A stretch of 8,464 nt of DNA from Mycobacterium sp. (GCA_025965815.1 JAOPWF010000243.1:1-8464), one strand, 5' to 3'. Counted from the stretch's first letter, positions 1-7,319 are shown. Translations and numbers: made by a program. The notes: generated from the letters alone by a model not told the origin.

Positions 1-1
1 C

Positions 2-1129
2 GCCGAATTGGGCTGGATCGCAAAGGCGTTCGACCCGTCGGTGCTGACCATCGGGTTTGCCCGGCGGGTGCCGACCTACAAGCGGCTCACGCTGATGCTG
101 AGGGATCCCGAGCGACTGGAGCGGCTGCTGCTCGATGAGAAGAACCCGGTCCAGCTGATCGTCGCCGGCAAGTCCCACCCCGCCGACGACGGCGGCAAGG
201 CGCTGATCCAGCAGGTGGTGCGGTTCGCCGACCGCCCGGAAGTGCGGCACCGCATCGCCTTCTTGCCCGACTACGACATGTCGATGGCCCGGCTGCTGTA
301 CTGGGGCTGCGACGTCTGGCTCAACAATCCGCTGCGGCCGTTGGAGGCGTGCGGCACGTCGGGAATGAAGAGTGCGCTCAACGGCGGCCTGAACCTGTCG
401 GTTCGCGACGGCTGGTGGGATGAGTGGTACGACGGCGAAAACGGCTGGGAGATACCGACCGCCGATGGGGTCGCCGACGAAACCCGCCGCGACGATCTGG
501 AAGCCAGCGCCCTCTACAACCTGCTCGAGCAGTCGGTGACACCGAAGTTCTACGAACGCGACGAACGGGGCGTCCCGCCGCGGTGGGTGGAGATGGTGCG
601 TCACACGCTGCAGACGCTGGGCCCCAAGGTGCTGGCGTCGCGGATGGTCCGCGACTACACGGAGAAGTACTACGCACCAGCCGCACAGTCCCTGCGCAAC
701 ACGATCGAGGCGGGCAAGGCGAAGGGCAAGGTGGACTTCAGTGCCGCCCGCGACCTCGCCGACTACCGGCAGCGCGCCCAGGAGGCATGGCCGAAGATTC
801 AGATCACCGACGTGGACAGCACCGGGCTGCCGGACACGCCGCTGCTCGGATCGGAACTGACGCTGACCGCGAACGTCGCGCTGGCGGGCCTGCATCCCGA
901 CGAGGTCGCGGTGCAGGCGGTGCTGGGTCGCGTCGACGCCACCGACGCTCTGCTGAACCCGGTCTGCGTGGACATGGGCCACACCGGCAGTGCCGACGGT
1001 GGCAACGAGATCTTCTCGACCACCACCCCGCTGCCGGTCGCCGGGCCAGTGGGGTACACCGTGCGGGTGTTGCCGCACCACAAGCTGCTGGCCGTGGACA
1101 ACGAGCTCGGCCTTGTGACGCTCGCCTAA
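2..1129 (+). CDS. glgP: Alpha-glucan (glycogen) phosphorylase, C-terminal part (5' end outside window)
   Basis: GT35-family phosphorylase, which releases glucose-1-phosphate from alpha-1,4-glucans using pyridoxal phosphate in the cytoplasm. The frame is open from the left edge (codon at position 2), so only about the last 375 residues are present; the mycobacterial protein is roughly 860. Visible landmarks are GFARRVPTYKR near the start, which belongs to the phosphorylase active-site core, and EACGTSGMKSALNGG, where the lysine at 368-370 (visible residue 123) is the expected PLP Schiff-base lysine. After about visible residue 265 the protein continues into a tail that looks beta-rich, typical of the longer actinobacterial phosphorylases; that structural reading is inference. 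It ends in TAA, followed immediately by a hairpin. It faces the leftward metallopeptidase gene convergently. The symbol rests on family motifs and on dinG/pncB1/clpS synteny. I see no frameshift. Confidence 0.93.
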   Translation, partial: AELGWIAKAFDPSVLTIGFARRVPTYKRLTLMLRDPERLERLLLDEKNPVQLIVAGKSHPADDGGKALIQQVVRFADRPEVRHRIAFLPDYDMSMARLLYWGCDVWLNNPLRPLEACGTSGMKSALNGGLNLSVRDGWWDEWYDGENGWEIPTADGVADETRRDDLEASALYNLLEQSVTPKFYERDERGVPPRWVEMVRHTLQTLGPKVLASRMVRDYTEKYYAPAAQSLRNTIEAGKAKGKVDFSAARDLADYRQRAQEAWPKIQITDVDSTGLPDTPLLGSELTLTANVALAGLHPDEVAVQAVLGRVDATDALLNPVCVDMGHTGSADGGNEIFSTTTPLPVAGPVGYTVRVLPHHKLLAVDNELGLVTLA

Positions 1130-1133
1130 CCCT

Positions 1134-1151
1134 TCCGGGTTTCCGCCCGGA
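1134..1151 (+). terminator. Possible glgP terminator hairpin
   Basis: TCCGGG (1134-1139) pairs perfectly with CCCGGA (1146-1151) across a six-base loop, starting five bases after the glgP stop. An alternative overlapping stem, AACCC/GGGTT (1128-1141), uses the stop codon itself. No U-run follows, which is common for mycobacterial terminators. The call rests on position and pairing only. Confidence 0.4.
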
Positions 1152-1180
1152 TCGCGCCGCGGTGCGGTAATGATCGATCG

Positions 1181-1366
1181 ATGCCTTTTCGTCCCGCCGC
1201 CGTCGTGGCCGCCCGTGTGATGGTGTGCGTGGCAGCCGCTCCGGTGGCCTCCGCCGATCCGGAGCCCGATCCCGCCGCGGCGCTGGTGGACGACGGCCGG
1301 GTCGAGTCGACGCCGCTGCGCGTACCAAGTCGCCTGACGGGTAGGTGCTCAGCCCGTCGCGTGTAG
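1181..1366 (+). pseudogene. Probable remnant of a small exported protein gene (signal peptide plus short tail)
   Basis: The ATG at 1181 opens 61 codons. The first 25 residues resemble a Sec signal peptide: an Arg near the N-terminus, an Ala/Val-rich core broken by one Arg at residue 12, then VASA followed by DPEP, a standard AxA cleavage site. The mature part is only about 36 residues and turns into arginine-rich, non-protein-like sequence before the stop. In another frame, 1330-1344 reads Ser-Pro-Asp-Gly-stop, followed by Val-Leu-Ser. With the in-frame VESTP just upstream, this resembles the N-terminal VxSTP...SPDGW pattern I associate with some MspA-family porin-like proteins, which would imply a frameshift and a TGG-to-TAG change. 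That family link is a weak inference from memory. The ribosome-binding site is poor. It could instead be a short secreted peptide gene or a chance ORF. Confidence 0.3.
1336..1358. terminator. Inverted repeat, possible terminator for the leftward metallopeptidase gene
   Basis: GACGGG (1336-1341) and CCCGTC (1353-1358) form a perfect 6-bp stem with an 11-base loop. It lies about 50 bases beyond the stop of the leftward gene, so it could end that transcript; being symmetric, it could also act on rightward read-through. No T-run is present on either strand. It may equally be a chance GC-rich repeat. Confidence 0.25.
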
Positions 1367-1407
1367 ATCCCCGGTCGCTTCGCTCCAGCCCGCCGTGCGT
1401 AGATCCC
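1363..1407. repeat. Short direct repeat gtagatccc (two copies)
   Basis: The nine bases gtagatccc occur at 1363-1371 and 1399-1407, 36 bases apart, with similar flanks (cgtgtagatcccc and gtgcgtagatcccg). This could be a small duplication left during decay of the region, or chance. No target-site duplication or transposon end can be linked to it. Confidence 0.3.
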
Positions 1408-1410
1408 GCG

Positions 1411-2856
1411 TCACGGGAAGCGCTTGAGGCAGCGTGCCTCGTCGCCGAGCACGCCGGTGCGGAAGGCGTCCATCCGGGAGAAACCGGACGGCACCGGCTC
1501 GCCGTTGACGTCGCCGGCGACCAGGCCGTTCGTCAGTAGGCCCGACACGGCTTCGTCGAGGTCACCGGCGGTCAGCGCGATGGTGTTGCCGTCCGTGGTG
1601 GTGACCTCCTTGGTCATCTTGGTCGTCGCCACCCCGGTCAGGCACGCCGTCCGCAGCCCCGCCTCGGCGTTGTCGAGTACCAGCCCGCCGTGTTCCTGCT
1701 GGATTGCCAGCATGTAGCGCGACGTCAGCACCGAGTAGGCGGAGTTGTCGCCGGTCATCAATCCCGGACCGCTTTCGCCGTCGGACTGCGTGCCGAGCTT
1801 CTGCAGTTCCGGCAGATCGACCCCGATGGTGTTGGTGGCGGGGCAGTACGACACCGGTGAACTCGCGCGGGCGTTCGGGCAGGACGACGCCGCGGACGCG
1901 TCGAAGCTCACCTGCGGCGGGGACTTGGGCGCGAAGATGATGCCCAGCGCGTCGACGATGGCCCGCACCGACTCCGCGCTCACCGGATACTCGCCGGTCT
2001 GGTCCTGCTGCAGTTCGACCGGCAGGTCGCCGCGGCGCTGGCCGATCTCCTTGACGTCGATCGCCGCGCACGACGACGCGCCGTCGGTAAAGCCGAACTG
2101 GAAGGCGGTGATCCGCTCGAACGCCGAGCCGTGCTCGTCGGACCCCGAGTCGTAGTCGGCTTCGCTGAGCAGCGGGTCACGGAACGACAGCATGGCCGCC
2201 AGCAGATTGTTGAGCCCGTCGCTGGTGCTCAGCGTGAAGCGCGGCGAATTGCCCTCGGCGACCCAGCGCATGTACACACCGGCGAAGCAGTCCGCCTGCT
2301 GCTCCGACACCAGCGTCGGGGTGCCCTTCTTGTTCAGCTTGGCCATCTTCTGGATGGCGTGGCCGTATTCGTGGGCCAGCACCATCGGGATGGCCATGTC
2401 GCCGAACCCGTCGCGCAGTGACGGCATGAGCTCGCCGCGCTCCCACCCGATGGTGTCGTCCAGTGGGCAGTACGCGGCGTTGACCAGGCTGTAAGTGTCT
2501 TCTTCACAGAACACCTCGCCGAAGTCGGTGGCGTCCCAGGAGATGAGTTTGTCGACGGGCCGGAACTCGCCGGAGAAGGTCGAACCGTAGGCGCCCTGCC
2601 AGAACTCCTCGATATCGGTGACCGCGCTGCCCGCCAGCTGGTCGATGTCGCCGCCGTCGGTGCTCTGCACGTCGCGAGTCGGCGCCGTGGCGTCTGGCCG
2701 CAGCCCGCTGGGCCCGTCGACGGCGGGCAGTCCGGCCACCTTGAACGGGTCTTCGAACACCGAGACGGGTTTGCCGTCCAGGGTGGTCGAGCACGACGCG
2801 AGGAGCAGCACCGTGCAGGTCGCCAACAGGGCACCTACCAGGTGTCGTCGGCTCAT
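1411..2856 (-). CDS. Lipoprotein, putative neutral zinc metallopeptidase (YpfJ-like)
   Basis: A 481-residue predicted lipoprotein, probably anchored on the outer face of the cytoplasmic membrane. The signal peptide has SRRH, a hydrophobic stretch (residues 6-19) and a lipobox LASC with lipidated Cys22. The catalytic motif is HEYGH at 162-166, preceded by IPMVLA; the downstream SEQQADCFAG (184-193) supplies the likely third zinc ligand, Glu185. This HExxH...E-QADCFAG layout is that of the putative neutral zinc metallopeptidase family that includes YpfJ; mycobacterial LpqM is a comparable lipoprotein peptidase. The substrate is unknown. Cys117 and Cys130 could form an exported disulfide. I chose the ATG at 2856 because it gives a signal peptide and has GAAAGG six bases upstream; the same frame runs further upstream into dinG, but that part lacks protein character. 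The gene interrupts the glgP-dinG adjacency seen in M. tuberculosis. Confidence 0.88.
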   Translation of the reverse strand: MSRRHLVGALLATCTVLLLASCSTTLDGKPVSVFEDPFKVAGLPAVDGPSGLRPDATAPTRDVQSTDGGDIDQLAGSAVTDIEEFWQGAYGSTFSGEFRPVDKLISWDATDFGEVFCEEDTYSLVNAAYCPLDDTIGWERGELMPSLRDGFGDMAIPMVLAHEYGHAIQKMAKLNKKGTPTLVSEQQADCFAGVYMRWVAEGNSPRFTLSTSDGLNNLLAAMLSFRDPLLSEADYDSGSDEHGSAFERITAFQFGFTDGASSCAAIDVKEIGQRRGDLPVELQQDQTGEYPVSAESVRAIVDALGIIFAPKSPPQVSFDASAASSCPNARASSPVSYCPATNTIGVDLPELQKLGTQSDGESGPGLMTGDNSAYSVLTSRYMLAIQQEHGGLVLDNAEAGLRTACLTGVATTKMTKEVTTTDGNTIALTAGDLDEAVSGLLTNGLVAGDVNGEPVPSGFSRMDAFRTGVLGDEARCLKRFP

Positions 2857-2862
2857 GCTGCG

Positions 2863-2868
2863 CCTTTC
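2863..2868 (-). promoter_or_regulatory. Ribosome-binding site of the metallopeptidase lipoprotein
   Basis: On the minus strand GAAAGG lies six bases before the ATG at 2856. It decides the start, since the longer in-frame alternatives have no such site and no signal peptide. Confidence 0.7.
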
Positions 2869-2916
2869 GGGGTGCGTCGGGTGGCCGGGTAGCGGGGCGG
2901 CTATGAATTCGCTGTA

Positions 2917-2922
2917 AGGATA
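2917..2922 (-). promoter_or_regulatory. Probable -10 element (TATCCT) for the metallopeptidase gene
   Basis: The 94-base gap between dinG and the lipoprotein gene carries TATCCT on the minus strand, matching the mycobacterial SigA-type -10 pattern TAnnnT. Transcription from about 2910 would give a leader of roughly 54 bases containing the GAAAGG site. I see no convincing -35 hexamer, which is usual in mycobacteria. The nine bases TATCCTTAC recur at the clpS promoter. Confidence 0.45.
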
Positions 2923-2950
2923 GTGTGCGTGCCGACGGGCGACCCGCGAA

Positions 2951-5098
2951 TCAGTCGGCGGCGCGGAGGCGTTCGAGCGCACCGCGGACCCGCACCGGAT
3001 CGGTCGTCGCCCAGAACGGCGGCAGCGATGCCCGCAGGTAACCGCCGTAGCGGGCGGTGGCCATCCGGGAGTCGAGCACCGCGACGACGCCACGGTCGTC
3101 CACCCGCCGGAGCAGCCGGCCCGCGCCCTGCGCCAGCAGCAGGGCGGCATGGCTGGCCGCGACGGCCATGAACCCGTTGCCGCCGCGTGCGGCGACCGCC
3201 CGCTGCCGCGCGGTCAGCAGGGGGTCGTCGGGGCGGGGGAACGGGATGCGGTCAATCAGGACCAGCGACAGCGACGGACCGGGCACGTCGACGCCCTGCC
3301 AGAGCGACAACGTGCCGAACAACGACGTCTCCGCGTCCGCGGCGAAACGCTCGACCAGCGCTGAGGTGGTGTCCTCGCCCTGACACAGCACCGGTGTCTC
3401 CAGCCGTTCGCGCATCACCTCGGCGGCGGACCTCGCGGCCCGCATCGACGAGAACAGTCCGAGGGTGCGCCCACCCGCGGCGGTGATGAGTGCCGCGATC
3501 TCGTCGAGCTGCTCGCCGGACCCGGTGCCGTCGCGGCCGGGCCGCGGCAGGTGCGCGGCAACGTACAGGATGCCGGCCTTCGCGTGCTCGAACGGCGATC
3601 CGACATCGATGCCGCGCCACCGGAGCCGCTGGGCCGGCGACATCCGGTCCAGTGGCGCCTTCTCGTCCGGTGCGGCTGCTAGTCCCCAGGCGGTCGCCAT
3701 CGCGTCGAAGCTGCCGCCGACCGTCAGTGTCGCCGACGTGAGCACGGCCGTGGACTGCTCGAAGAGCCGGGTGCGCAGCAGTCCGGCCACCGACAGCGGC
3801 GCCACCCGCAGTACCGGCCGGATCGTCCCGCGGTTGTCCTCGTGGTCGAGCCAGACGACGTCGCTGCGATCCGGGATGGCGGGCACGAAGGAGGTGAGGA
3901 TGCGTGTCGCGGTGTCGCTGACATCGGTGAGGCTGGAGGCGGCCTCCGCGCGGGCTGACGCCGCCTTGGGATCGCTGGGCGACGTGTCGATCGACGAGCG
4001 CGCCTTACTCGCGGCGTCGCGCAGCGCGGTGAGAAACGTCGCCATCTCGTCGTCGAGGTGATCGATGCGTCCCGGCGCGGCGTCGTGGATGGCCGAGGTA
4101 AACGTGGCGGACGCGGCCTCTAGCCGTTGCGCCAGTTCAGTGGAGACCAGCCGGGCGATGCGGCGGTTCGCCACGCCCAGCACCGTCGCGGAGAGTTCGC
4201 CGGTGGCCACCGAGGTGACCCGGTCGACCAGTTCATGCGCCTCGTCGACGATCAGTAGCCCGTGCTCGGGCAGCACCGCCGCCTCGGCGATGGCGTCGAT
4301 GGCGAGCAGGGCGTGGTTGGTGACGACGACATCGGCGTGGCCGGCCTCGGCGCGCGCCTTCTCCGGGAAACACTCGGTGCCGAACGGGCAGCGGGCGACC
4401 CCGAGGCACTCCCGCGCCGAGACGCTGACCTGTGCCCAGGACCGGTCGGGCACACCGGGAGTCACCTCGTCGCGGTCACCGGTCTCGGTCGCCGACGACC
4501 ACTCCGTCAGGCGCTGCACGTCGCGGCTTAAACTCTGCTCTTCGCGCGAGCGGCTCATCGCCGCGCCCTGGAAGGCGAACGGTTCGAAGAGTTCCTCCTG
4601 CGCTTGTTCACCCGGTTCGGCGGCGGCGGAACCGTTATGCAACTTGTTTAGGCACAGGTAGTTGCTGCGTCCCTTCAGCAGCGCGAACCGCGGCCGGCGG
4701 GGCAGTGCGTCGGCGAGGGAGTCGGCCAGCCGCGGCAGGTCGCGGTCGACGAGCTGGCGCTGCAGGGCGATGGTCGCGGTCGACACCACGACGGGTTCGT
4801 TGCCTGCGACCGCGCGGGCGATCGCCGGCACGAGGTAGGCCAGCGACTTGCCTGTGCCGGTGCCGGCCTGCACGGCCAGGTGCTCGCCCGTGTCGAAGGC
4901 GTTCGCGACCGCCTCGGCCATCTCGATCTGGCCGCGCCGCTCACTGCCACCCAGCGCCTCGACCGCGGTGCCCAGCAGCTGGGTGATCGGGTGGGGATCC
5001 TCTGCGGCGACCGTGGCTCCTCCTAACCGTGTGCGGATGGCGCGATGATTCTGGTCGGAACCGCCGGCTCGCCCCGGGACAATTTCAGACCGTCCCAC
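2951..5098 (-). CDS. dinG: DinG-family ATP-dependent Fe-S DNA helicase
   Basis: Superfamily 2 XPD/DinG-type 5'-to-3' helicase for DNA repair and unwinding of unusual structures. Numbering from the GTG at 5098: Q-motif region RRGQIEM (55-60), Walker A GTGTGKS (79-85), four cysteines placed as in a 4Fe-4S domain (Cys149, 231, 237, 243), DEAH box (285-288), motif V region [10 protein letters not shown] and motif [11 protein letters not shown] (657-665). The start is uncertain. GTG 5098 is the only canonical codon that keeps the Q motif, but it gives about 28 extra residues, overlaps pncB1 by 76 bases and has no ribosome-binding site. A perfect AGGAGG lies at 5024-5019, with ACG at 5014 and GTC at 5011 just after it; this matches the expected family N-terminus, so translation more likely begins there. 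It is probably co-transcribed and coupled with pncB1. Confidence 0.93.
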   Translation of the reverse strand: MGRSEIVPGRAGGSDQNHRAIRTRLGGATVAAEDPHPITQLLGTAVEALGGSERRGQIEMAEAVANAFDTGEHLAVQAGTGTGKSLAYLVPAIARAVAGNEPVVVSTATIALQRQLVDRDLPRLADSLADALPRRPRFALLKGRSNYLCLNKLHNGSAAAEPGEQAQEELFEPFAFQGAAMSRSREEQSLSRDVQRLTEWSSATETGDRDEVTPGVPDRSWAQVSVSARECLGVARCPFGTECFPEKARAEAGHADVVVTNHALLAIDAIAEAAVLPEHGLLIVDEAHELVDRVTSVATGELSATVLGVANRRIARLVSTELAQRLEAASATFTSAIHDAAPGRIDHLDDEMATFLTALRDAASKARSSIDTSPSDPKAASARAEAASSLTDVSDTATRILTSFVPAIPDRSDVVWLDHEDNRGTIRPVLRVAPLSVAGLLRTRLFEQSTAVLTSATLTVGGSFDAMATAWGLAAAPDEKAPLDRMSPAQRLRWRGIDVGSPFEHAKAGILYVAAHLPRPGRDGTGSGEQLDEIAALITAAGGRTLGLFSSMRAARSAAEVMRERLETPVLCQGEDTTSALVERFAADAETSLFGTLSLWQGVDVPGPSLSLVLIDRIPFPRPDDPLLTARQRAVAARGGNGFMAVAASHAALLLAQGAGRLLRRVDDRGVVAVLDSRMATARYGGYLRASLPPFWATTDPVRVRGALERLRAAD
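5019..5024 (-). promoter_or_regulatory. Shine-Dalgarno AGGAGG for dinG, overlapping the pncB1 stop
   Basis: On the minus strand AGGAGG directly overlaps the pncB1 TAG stop (5025-5023). It is followed by AGCC, then ACG (5014-5012) and GTC (5011-5009) in the dinG frame. It is the best ribosome-binding site in the window, yet no ATG, GTG or TTG follows at usable spacing. The placement suggests translational coupling of dinG to pncB1. Confidence 0.6.
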
Positions 5099-6375
5099 GG
5101 CAGGCTGTGCAGACCCGCCGCGACGCGCACGCGGGCGGCCGGCAGACGGTCGGTGACACCGGGGACAGGCTCGCCCGCGCGGACCAGCGGGACGGTCAGC
5201 GACCGACCGGTCAGCCCCGGCTCCGGCAGTTCGGATTCGCTGAACTCCGGCGGCTTTCCGGCCGGGTAGACGACCTCCTCGACGATCGTGCCCGTTGGCC
5301 GGACCAGTCGCATCGCCTGCTTGCGTCCGCCGTGGGACTCCTTGCGGGTGCTGCGTTTCTCGACGGGTATGCCGTCGACTTCCACCAGCTTGTAGACCAT
5401 GTTGGCGGTCGGTGCGCCGGATCCGGTGACCACGGAGGTGCCGACGCCGTAGCTGTCGACGGGCTCGGCGCGCAGTGCGGCGATCGCGAACTCGTCCAGG
5501 TCACCCGACACCACGATCCGGGTCTGATGGGCGCCGAGGCTGTCCAGTTGTCGACGGACCTGCCGTGCCAGCACGCCGAGGTCGCCGGAGTCGATGCGCA
5601 CCGCAGCCAGGCCCGGCCCGGCCACCCCGACCGCGTTCTCGACGCCGGTGGTGATGTCGTAGGTGTCGACGAGCAGCGTGGTGTTCACGCCGAGCGCTTC
5701 GACCTGCGCCCGGAAAGCCGCCCGCTCGTCGGTTCCGTCCGGCCCGGTGTGCAACAGGGTAAAGGCATGCGCGCTGGTACCCAGCGCAGGTACGCCGTAG
5801 CGGCGCTGCGCCTCAAGGTTGGACGACCCGGCGAACCCGGCGATGTAGGCGGCACGGGCGGCCGCGACGGCGGCCTGCTCGTGGGTGCGCCGCGAGCCCA
5901 TCTCGATGATGGGGCGGCCTTCGGCGGCGCTCACCATCCGCGTCGCCGCGGATGCGATGGCGGTGTCATGGTTGAAGATGGACAACGCCAGCGTTTCCAG
6001 CAGCACGCACTCGGCGAAGGTGCCGTGCACCGACAGCACAGGGGAGCCGGGGAAGTACAGCTCGCCCTCGGCGTACCCGTCGATGTCGCCCTGGAACCGG
6101 TAGCCGCGAAGGTAGTCGAGGACCGGGGCGTTCAGGAACCCGTCCAGCACGGCCAGTGCCGCGTCGTCGAACTTGAACTCCGACAAGGCTTCCACGAGCC
6201 TGGCCGTCCCCGCGACGACACCGTAGCGACGTCCTTCGGGAAGCCGGCGGGCGAACACCTCGAACGTGGTCCGGCGCTGCGCGGTGCCGTCGTGCAGCGC
6301 CGCGGCGAGCATCGTCAACTCGTATTTGTCGGTCAGCAACGCGGCTGTCACACCGCAACGGTATCGGTTGAGCAC
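5023..6375 (-). CDS. pncB1: Nicotinate phosphoribosyltransferase
   Basis: Converts nicotinate and PRPP to nicotinate mononucleotide (Preiss-Handler NAD salvage) in the cytoplasm; 450 residues, as expected for the mycobacterial enzyme. [11 protein letters not shown] (13-23) is the characteristic N-terminus. GTSAHAF (199-205) places His203 at the phosphohistidine that couples ATP hydrolysis to catalysis. [11 protein letters not shown] (261-271), VSGDLDEF (289-296) and [14 protein letters not shown] (307-320) form the phosphoribosyl/phosphate-binding core. The GTG at 6375 is chosen because AAGGA lies eight bases upstream; a second GTG at 6351 is possible but has no site. The symbol pncB1 rather than pncB2 rests on synteny with dinG and clpS. 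Its stop overlaps the dinG ribosome-binding site, implying a pncB1-dinG operon. Confidence 0.95.
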   Translation of the reverse strand: MLNRYRCGVTAALLTDKYELTMLAAALHDGTAQRRTTFEVFARRLPEGRRYGVVAGTARLVEALSEFKFDDAALAVLDGFLNAPVLDYLRGYRFQGDIDGYAEGELYFPGSPVLSVHGTFAECVLLETLALSIFNHDTAIASAATRMVSAAEGRPIIEMGSRRTHEQAAVAAARAAYIAGFAGSSNLEAQRRYGVPALGTSAHAFTLLHTGPDGTDERAAFRAQVEALGVNTTLLVDTYDITTGVENAVGVAGPGLAAVRIDSGDLGVLARQVRRQLDSLGAHQTRIVVSGDLDEFAIAALRAEPVDSYGVGTSVVTGSGAPTANMVYKLVEVDGIPVEKRSTRKESHGGRKQAMRLVRPTGTIVEEVVYPAGKPPEFSESELPEPGLTGRSLTVPLVRAGEPVPGVTDRLPAARVRVAAGLHSLPWDGLKLSRGEPAVPTRIIAPSAHG

Positions 6376-6381
6376 CGTCGG

Positions 6382-6387
6382 TATCCT
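6382..6387 (+). promoter_or_regulatory. Probable clpS -10 element (TATCCT) giving a leaderless mRNA
   Basis: TATCCT fits the mycobacterial -10 pattern TAnnnT and ends six bases before the ATG at 6394, so transcription would be expected to begin at or next to the A of the start codon. There is no Shine-Dalgarno sequence before the ATG, consistent with a leaderless transcript. I see no clear -35. It probably drives the whole clpS-to-mec operon. Confidence 0.55.
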
Positions 6388-6388
6388 T
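6384..6388 (-). promoter_or_regulatory. Ribosome-binding site of pncB1
   Basis: On the minus strand AAGGA sits eight bases before the GTG at 6375 and supports that start over the GTG at 6351. The same base pairs, read on the plus strand, are part of the likely clpS -10 element. Confidence 0.55.
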
Positions 6389-6393
6389 ACGAC

Positions 6394-6699
6394 ATGGTTG
6401 CGTCAGCACCGACCACCAAACCGGGTAGCAGCGGTCAGAAGGAAGCTGATCCTGTCGACGTCGCTCAGAGTCCCTGGGTCACCATCGTCTGGGACGATCC
6501 GGTTAACCTGATGAACTACGTGACGTACATCTTCCAGAAGCTCTTCGGCTACAGCGAGCCACACGCGACCAAGCTGATGCTGCAGGTGCACAACGAAGGC
6601 AAAGCGGTGGTGTCGGCCGGCAGCCGGGAGTCCATGGAGGTCGACGTGTCCAAGCTGCACGCCGCCGGGCTGTGGGCGACCATGCAGCAGGACCGCTGA
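6394..6699 (+). CDS. clpS: ATP-dependent Clp protease adaptor protein ClpS
   Basis: A 101-residue adaptor that binds N-terminal destabilising residues and delivers substrates to the Clp AAA+ unfoldase (ClpC1 in mycobacteria). The first 25 or so residues are a flexible Pro/Ser/Gly-rich tail, the part used in this family to engage the unfoldase. The core begins [16 protein letters not shown] (28-43); Asp34 and Asp35 correspond to N-degron-pocket aspartates. [13 protein letters not shown] (61-73) carries His66 of the pocket. The E. coli pocket Asn34 aligns with Trp33, which I believe is normal for actinobacterial ClpS rather than a defect. The C-terminus from about residue 49 is essentially the mycobacterial consensus as I recall it. 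Start: ATG 6394, probably leaderless. It is divergent from pncB1 and leads an operon with the next gene 32 bases downstream. Confidence 0.95.
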   Translation: MVASAPTTKPGSSGQKEADPVDVAQSPWVTIVWDDPVNLMNYVTYIFQKLFGYSEPHATKLMLQVHNEGKAVVSAGSRESMEVDVSKLHAAGLWATMQQDR

Positions 6700-6731
6700 C
6701 CGGATCTAACGGAGAGAACCGGGACGCAATA

Positions 6732-7319
6732 GTGCGCAAGTGGAAGCGGGTCGATACGCCCGACGGGCCCCACTACCGATCCGCATTGGCCCCGCACGAG
6801 GCGGCCTTGCTGCAGAACATGGTCAGCTCGATGTTGACGATGCTTGACGAGCGCGAATCGGACTCGCCGACAGACGAACTCGAGACCATCACCGGTATGC
6901 GCACTGGCAATGCCGAGCGTCCTGAGGACGAGACGATGCGCCGGATACTGCCGGACTTCTACCGGTCGGAGACCGGTCACCCGGCTGGATCGGCCAGTGC
7001 CGAAAGCGTGAATCGCGCACTGCGCAGCCTGCACGAGCCCGAGATCATCGACGCCAAACGTGATGCGGCACAACAGTTGCTGCAGACCATCCCGGACGGC
7101 GGCGGCCGGTTCGAGCTGACCGAAGATGAGGCACAGGCGTGGGCGGCGGCGGTCAACGACGTCCGGCTGGCGCTGGGCACCATGCTCGACATCGGACCCG
7201 ACGGTCCCGATCGGTTGCCCGCCGAACACCCGATGGCCGGTCACCTCGACGTGTATCAGTGGCTGACCGTGCTGCAGGAGTACCTCATCCTCGGCCTGAT
7301 GGGCAAGCCGATCCGATGA
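6732..7319 (+). CDS. DUF2017 family protein (Rv1332-like), function unknown
   Basis: A 195-residue soluble, mostly helical protein with no signal peptide and no membrane segment I would call. It matches the conserved actinobacterial protein usually encoded right after clpS. Recognisable parts are the start RKWKRV (2-7), LAPHEAALL (19-27), LRSLHEPEIIDAKR (97-110), TEDEAQAWAAAVNDVRLALG (130-149) and the ending VYQWLTVLQEYLI (174-186). No catalytic motif is evident. The GTG at 6732 is chosen because family members begin M/V-RKWKRV, with GGGA seven bases upstream; the longer in-frame ATG at 6672 would overlap clpS by 28 bases. Its TGA shares bases with the next ATG (ATGA). The strict association with clpS suggests, as inference only, a role linked to Clp proteolysis. 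Confidence 0.88.
   Translation: MRKWKRVDTPDGPHYRSALAPHEAALLQNMVSSMLTMLDERESDSPTDELETITGMRTGNAERPEDETMRRILPDFYRSETGHPAGSASAESVNRALRSLHEPEIIDAKRDAAQQLLQTIPDGGGRFELTEDEAQAWAAAVNDVRLALGTMLDIGPDGPDRLPAEHPMAGHLDVYQWLTVLQEYLILGLMGKPIR

Larger units (their letters stand above)
1130..1410. other. Convergent intergenic region between glgP and the metallopeptidase gene
   Basis: About 280 bases separate the stop codons of two convergent genes. They hold a hairpin directly after glgP, a second 6-bp inverted repeat at 1336-1358, a 9-base direct repeat (gtagatccc at 1363-1371 and 1399-1407), and a 61-codon ORF with a signal-peptide-like N-terminus (1181-1366). I see no RNA gene or transposon end. The repeats and interrupted ORF suggest a decayed stretch rather than a tightly conserved spacer. 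Confidence 0.6.

Noticed and set aside
1172..1183. Tandem GATC/GATC/GATG before the small ORF
   Set aside because: Too short to call a repeat or binding site; likely chance.
1130..1410. Insertion sequence or attachment site in the glgP-metallopeptidase gap
   Set aside because: No transposase, terminal inverted repeats, tRNA or target duplication is visible; only a 9-base direct repeat.
2936..2948. Short inverted repeat CGGG/CCCG after the dinG stop as a terminator
   Set aside because: Only a 4-bp stem with a three-base loop and no T-run; not distinguishable from background in such GC-rich DNA.
2857..3150. N-terminal extension of the metallopeptidase frame into dinG
   Set aside because: It overlaps the dinG coding region, lacks protein character and would bury the lipoprotein signal peptide; ATG 2856 has a good ribosome-binding site.
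5029..6699. Very long plus-strand open frame opposite pncB1, ending with clpS
   Set aside because: The part upstream of 6394 is the antisense shadow of pncB1: arginine/glycine/histidine-rich with no domain pattern. Only the last 101 codons, from ATG 6394, are clpS.
7139..7315. Upstream extension of the P1 peptidase frame
   Set aside because: It is an out-of-frame reading of the DUF2017 gene; the conserved N-terminus begins at ATG 7316.
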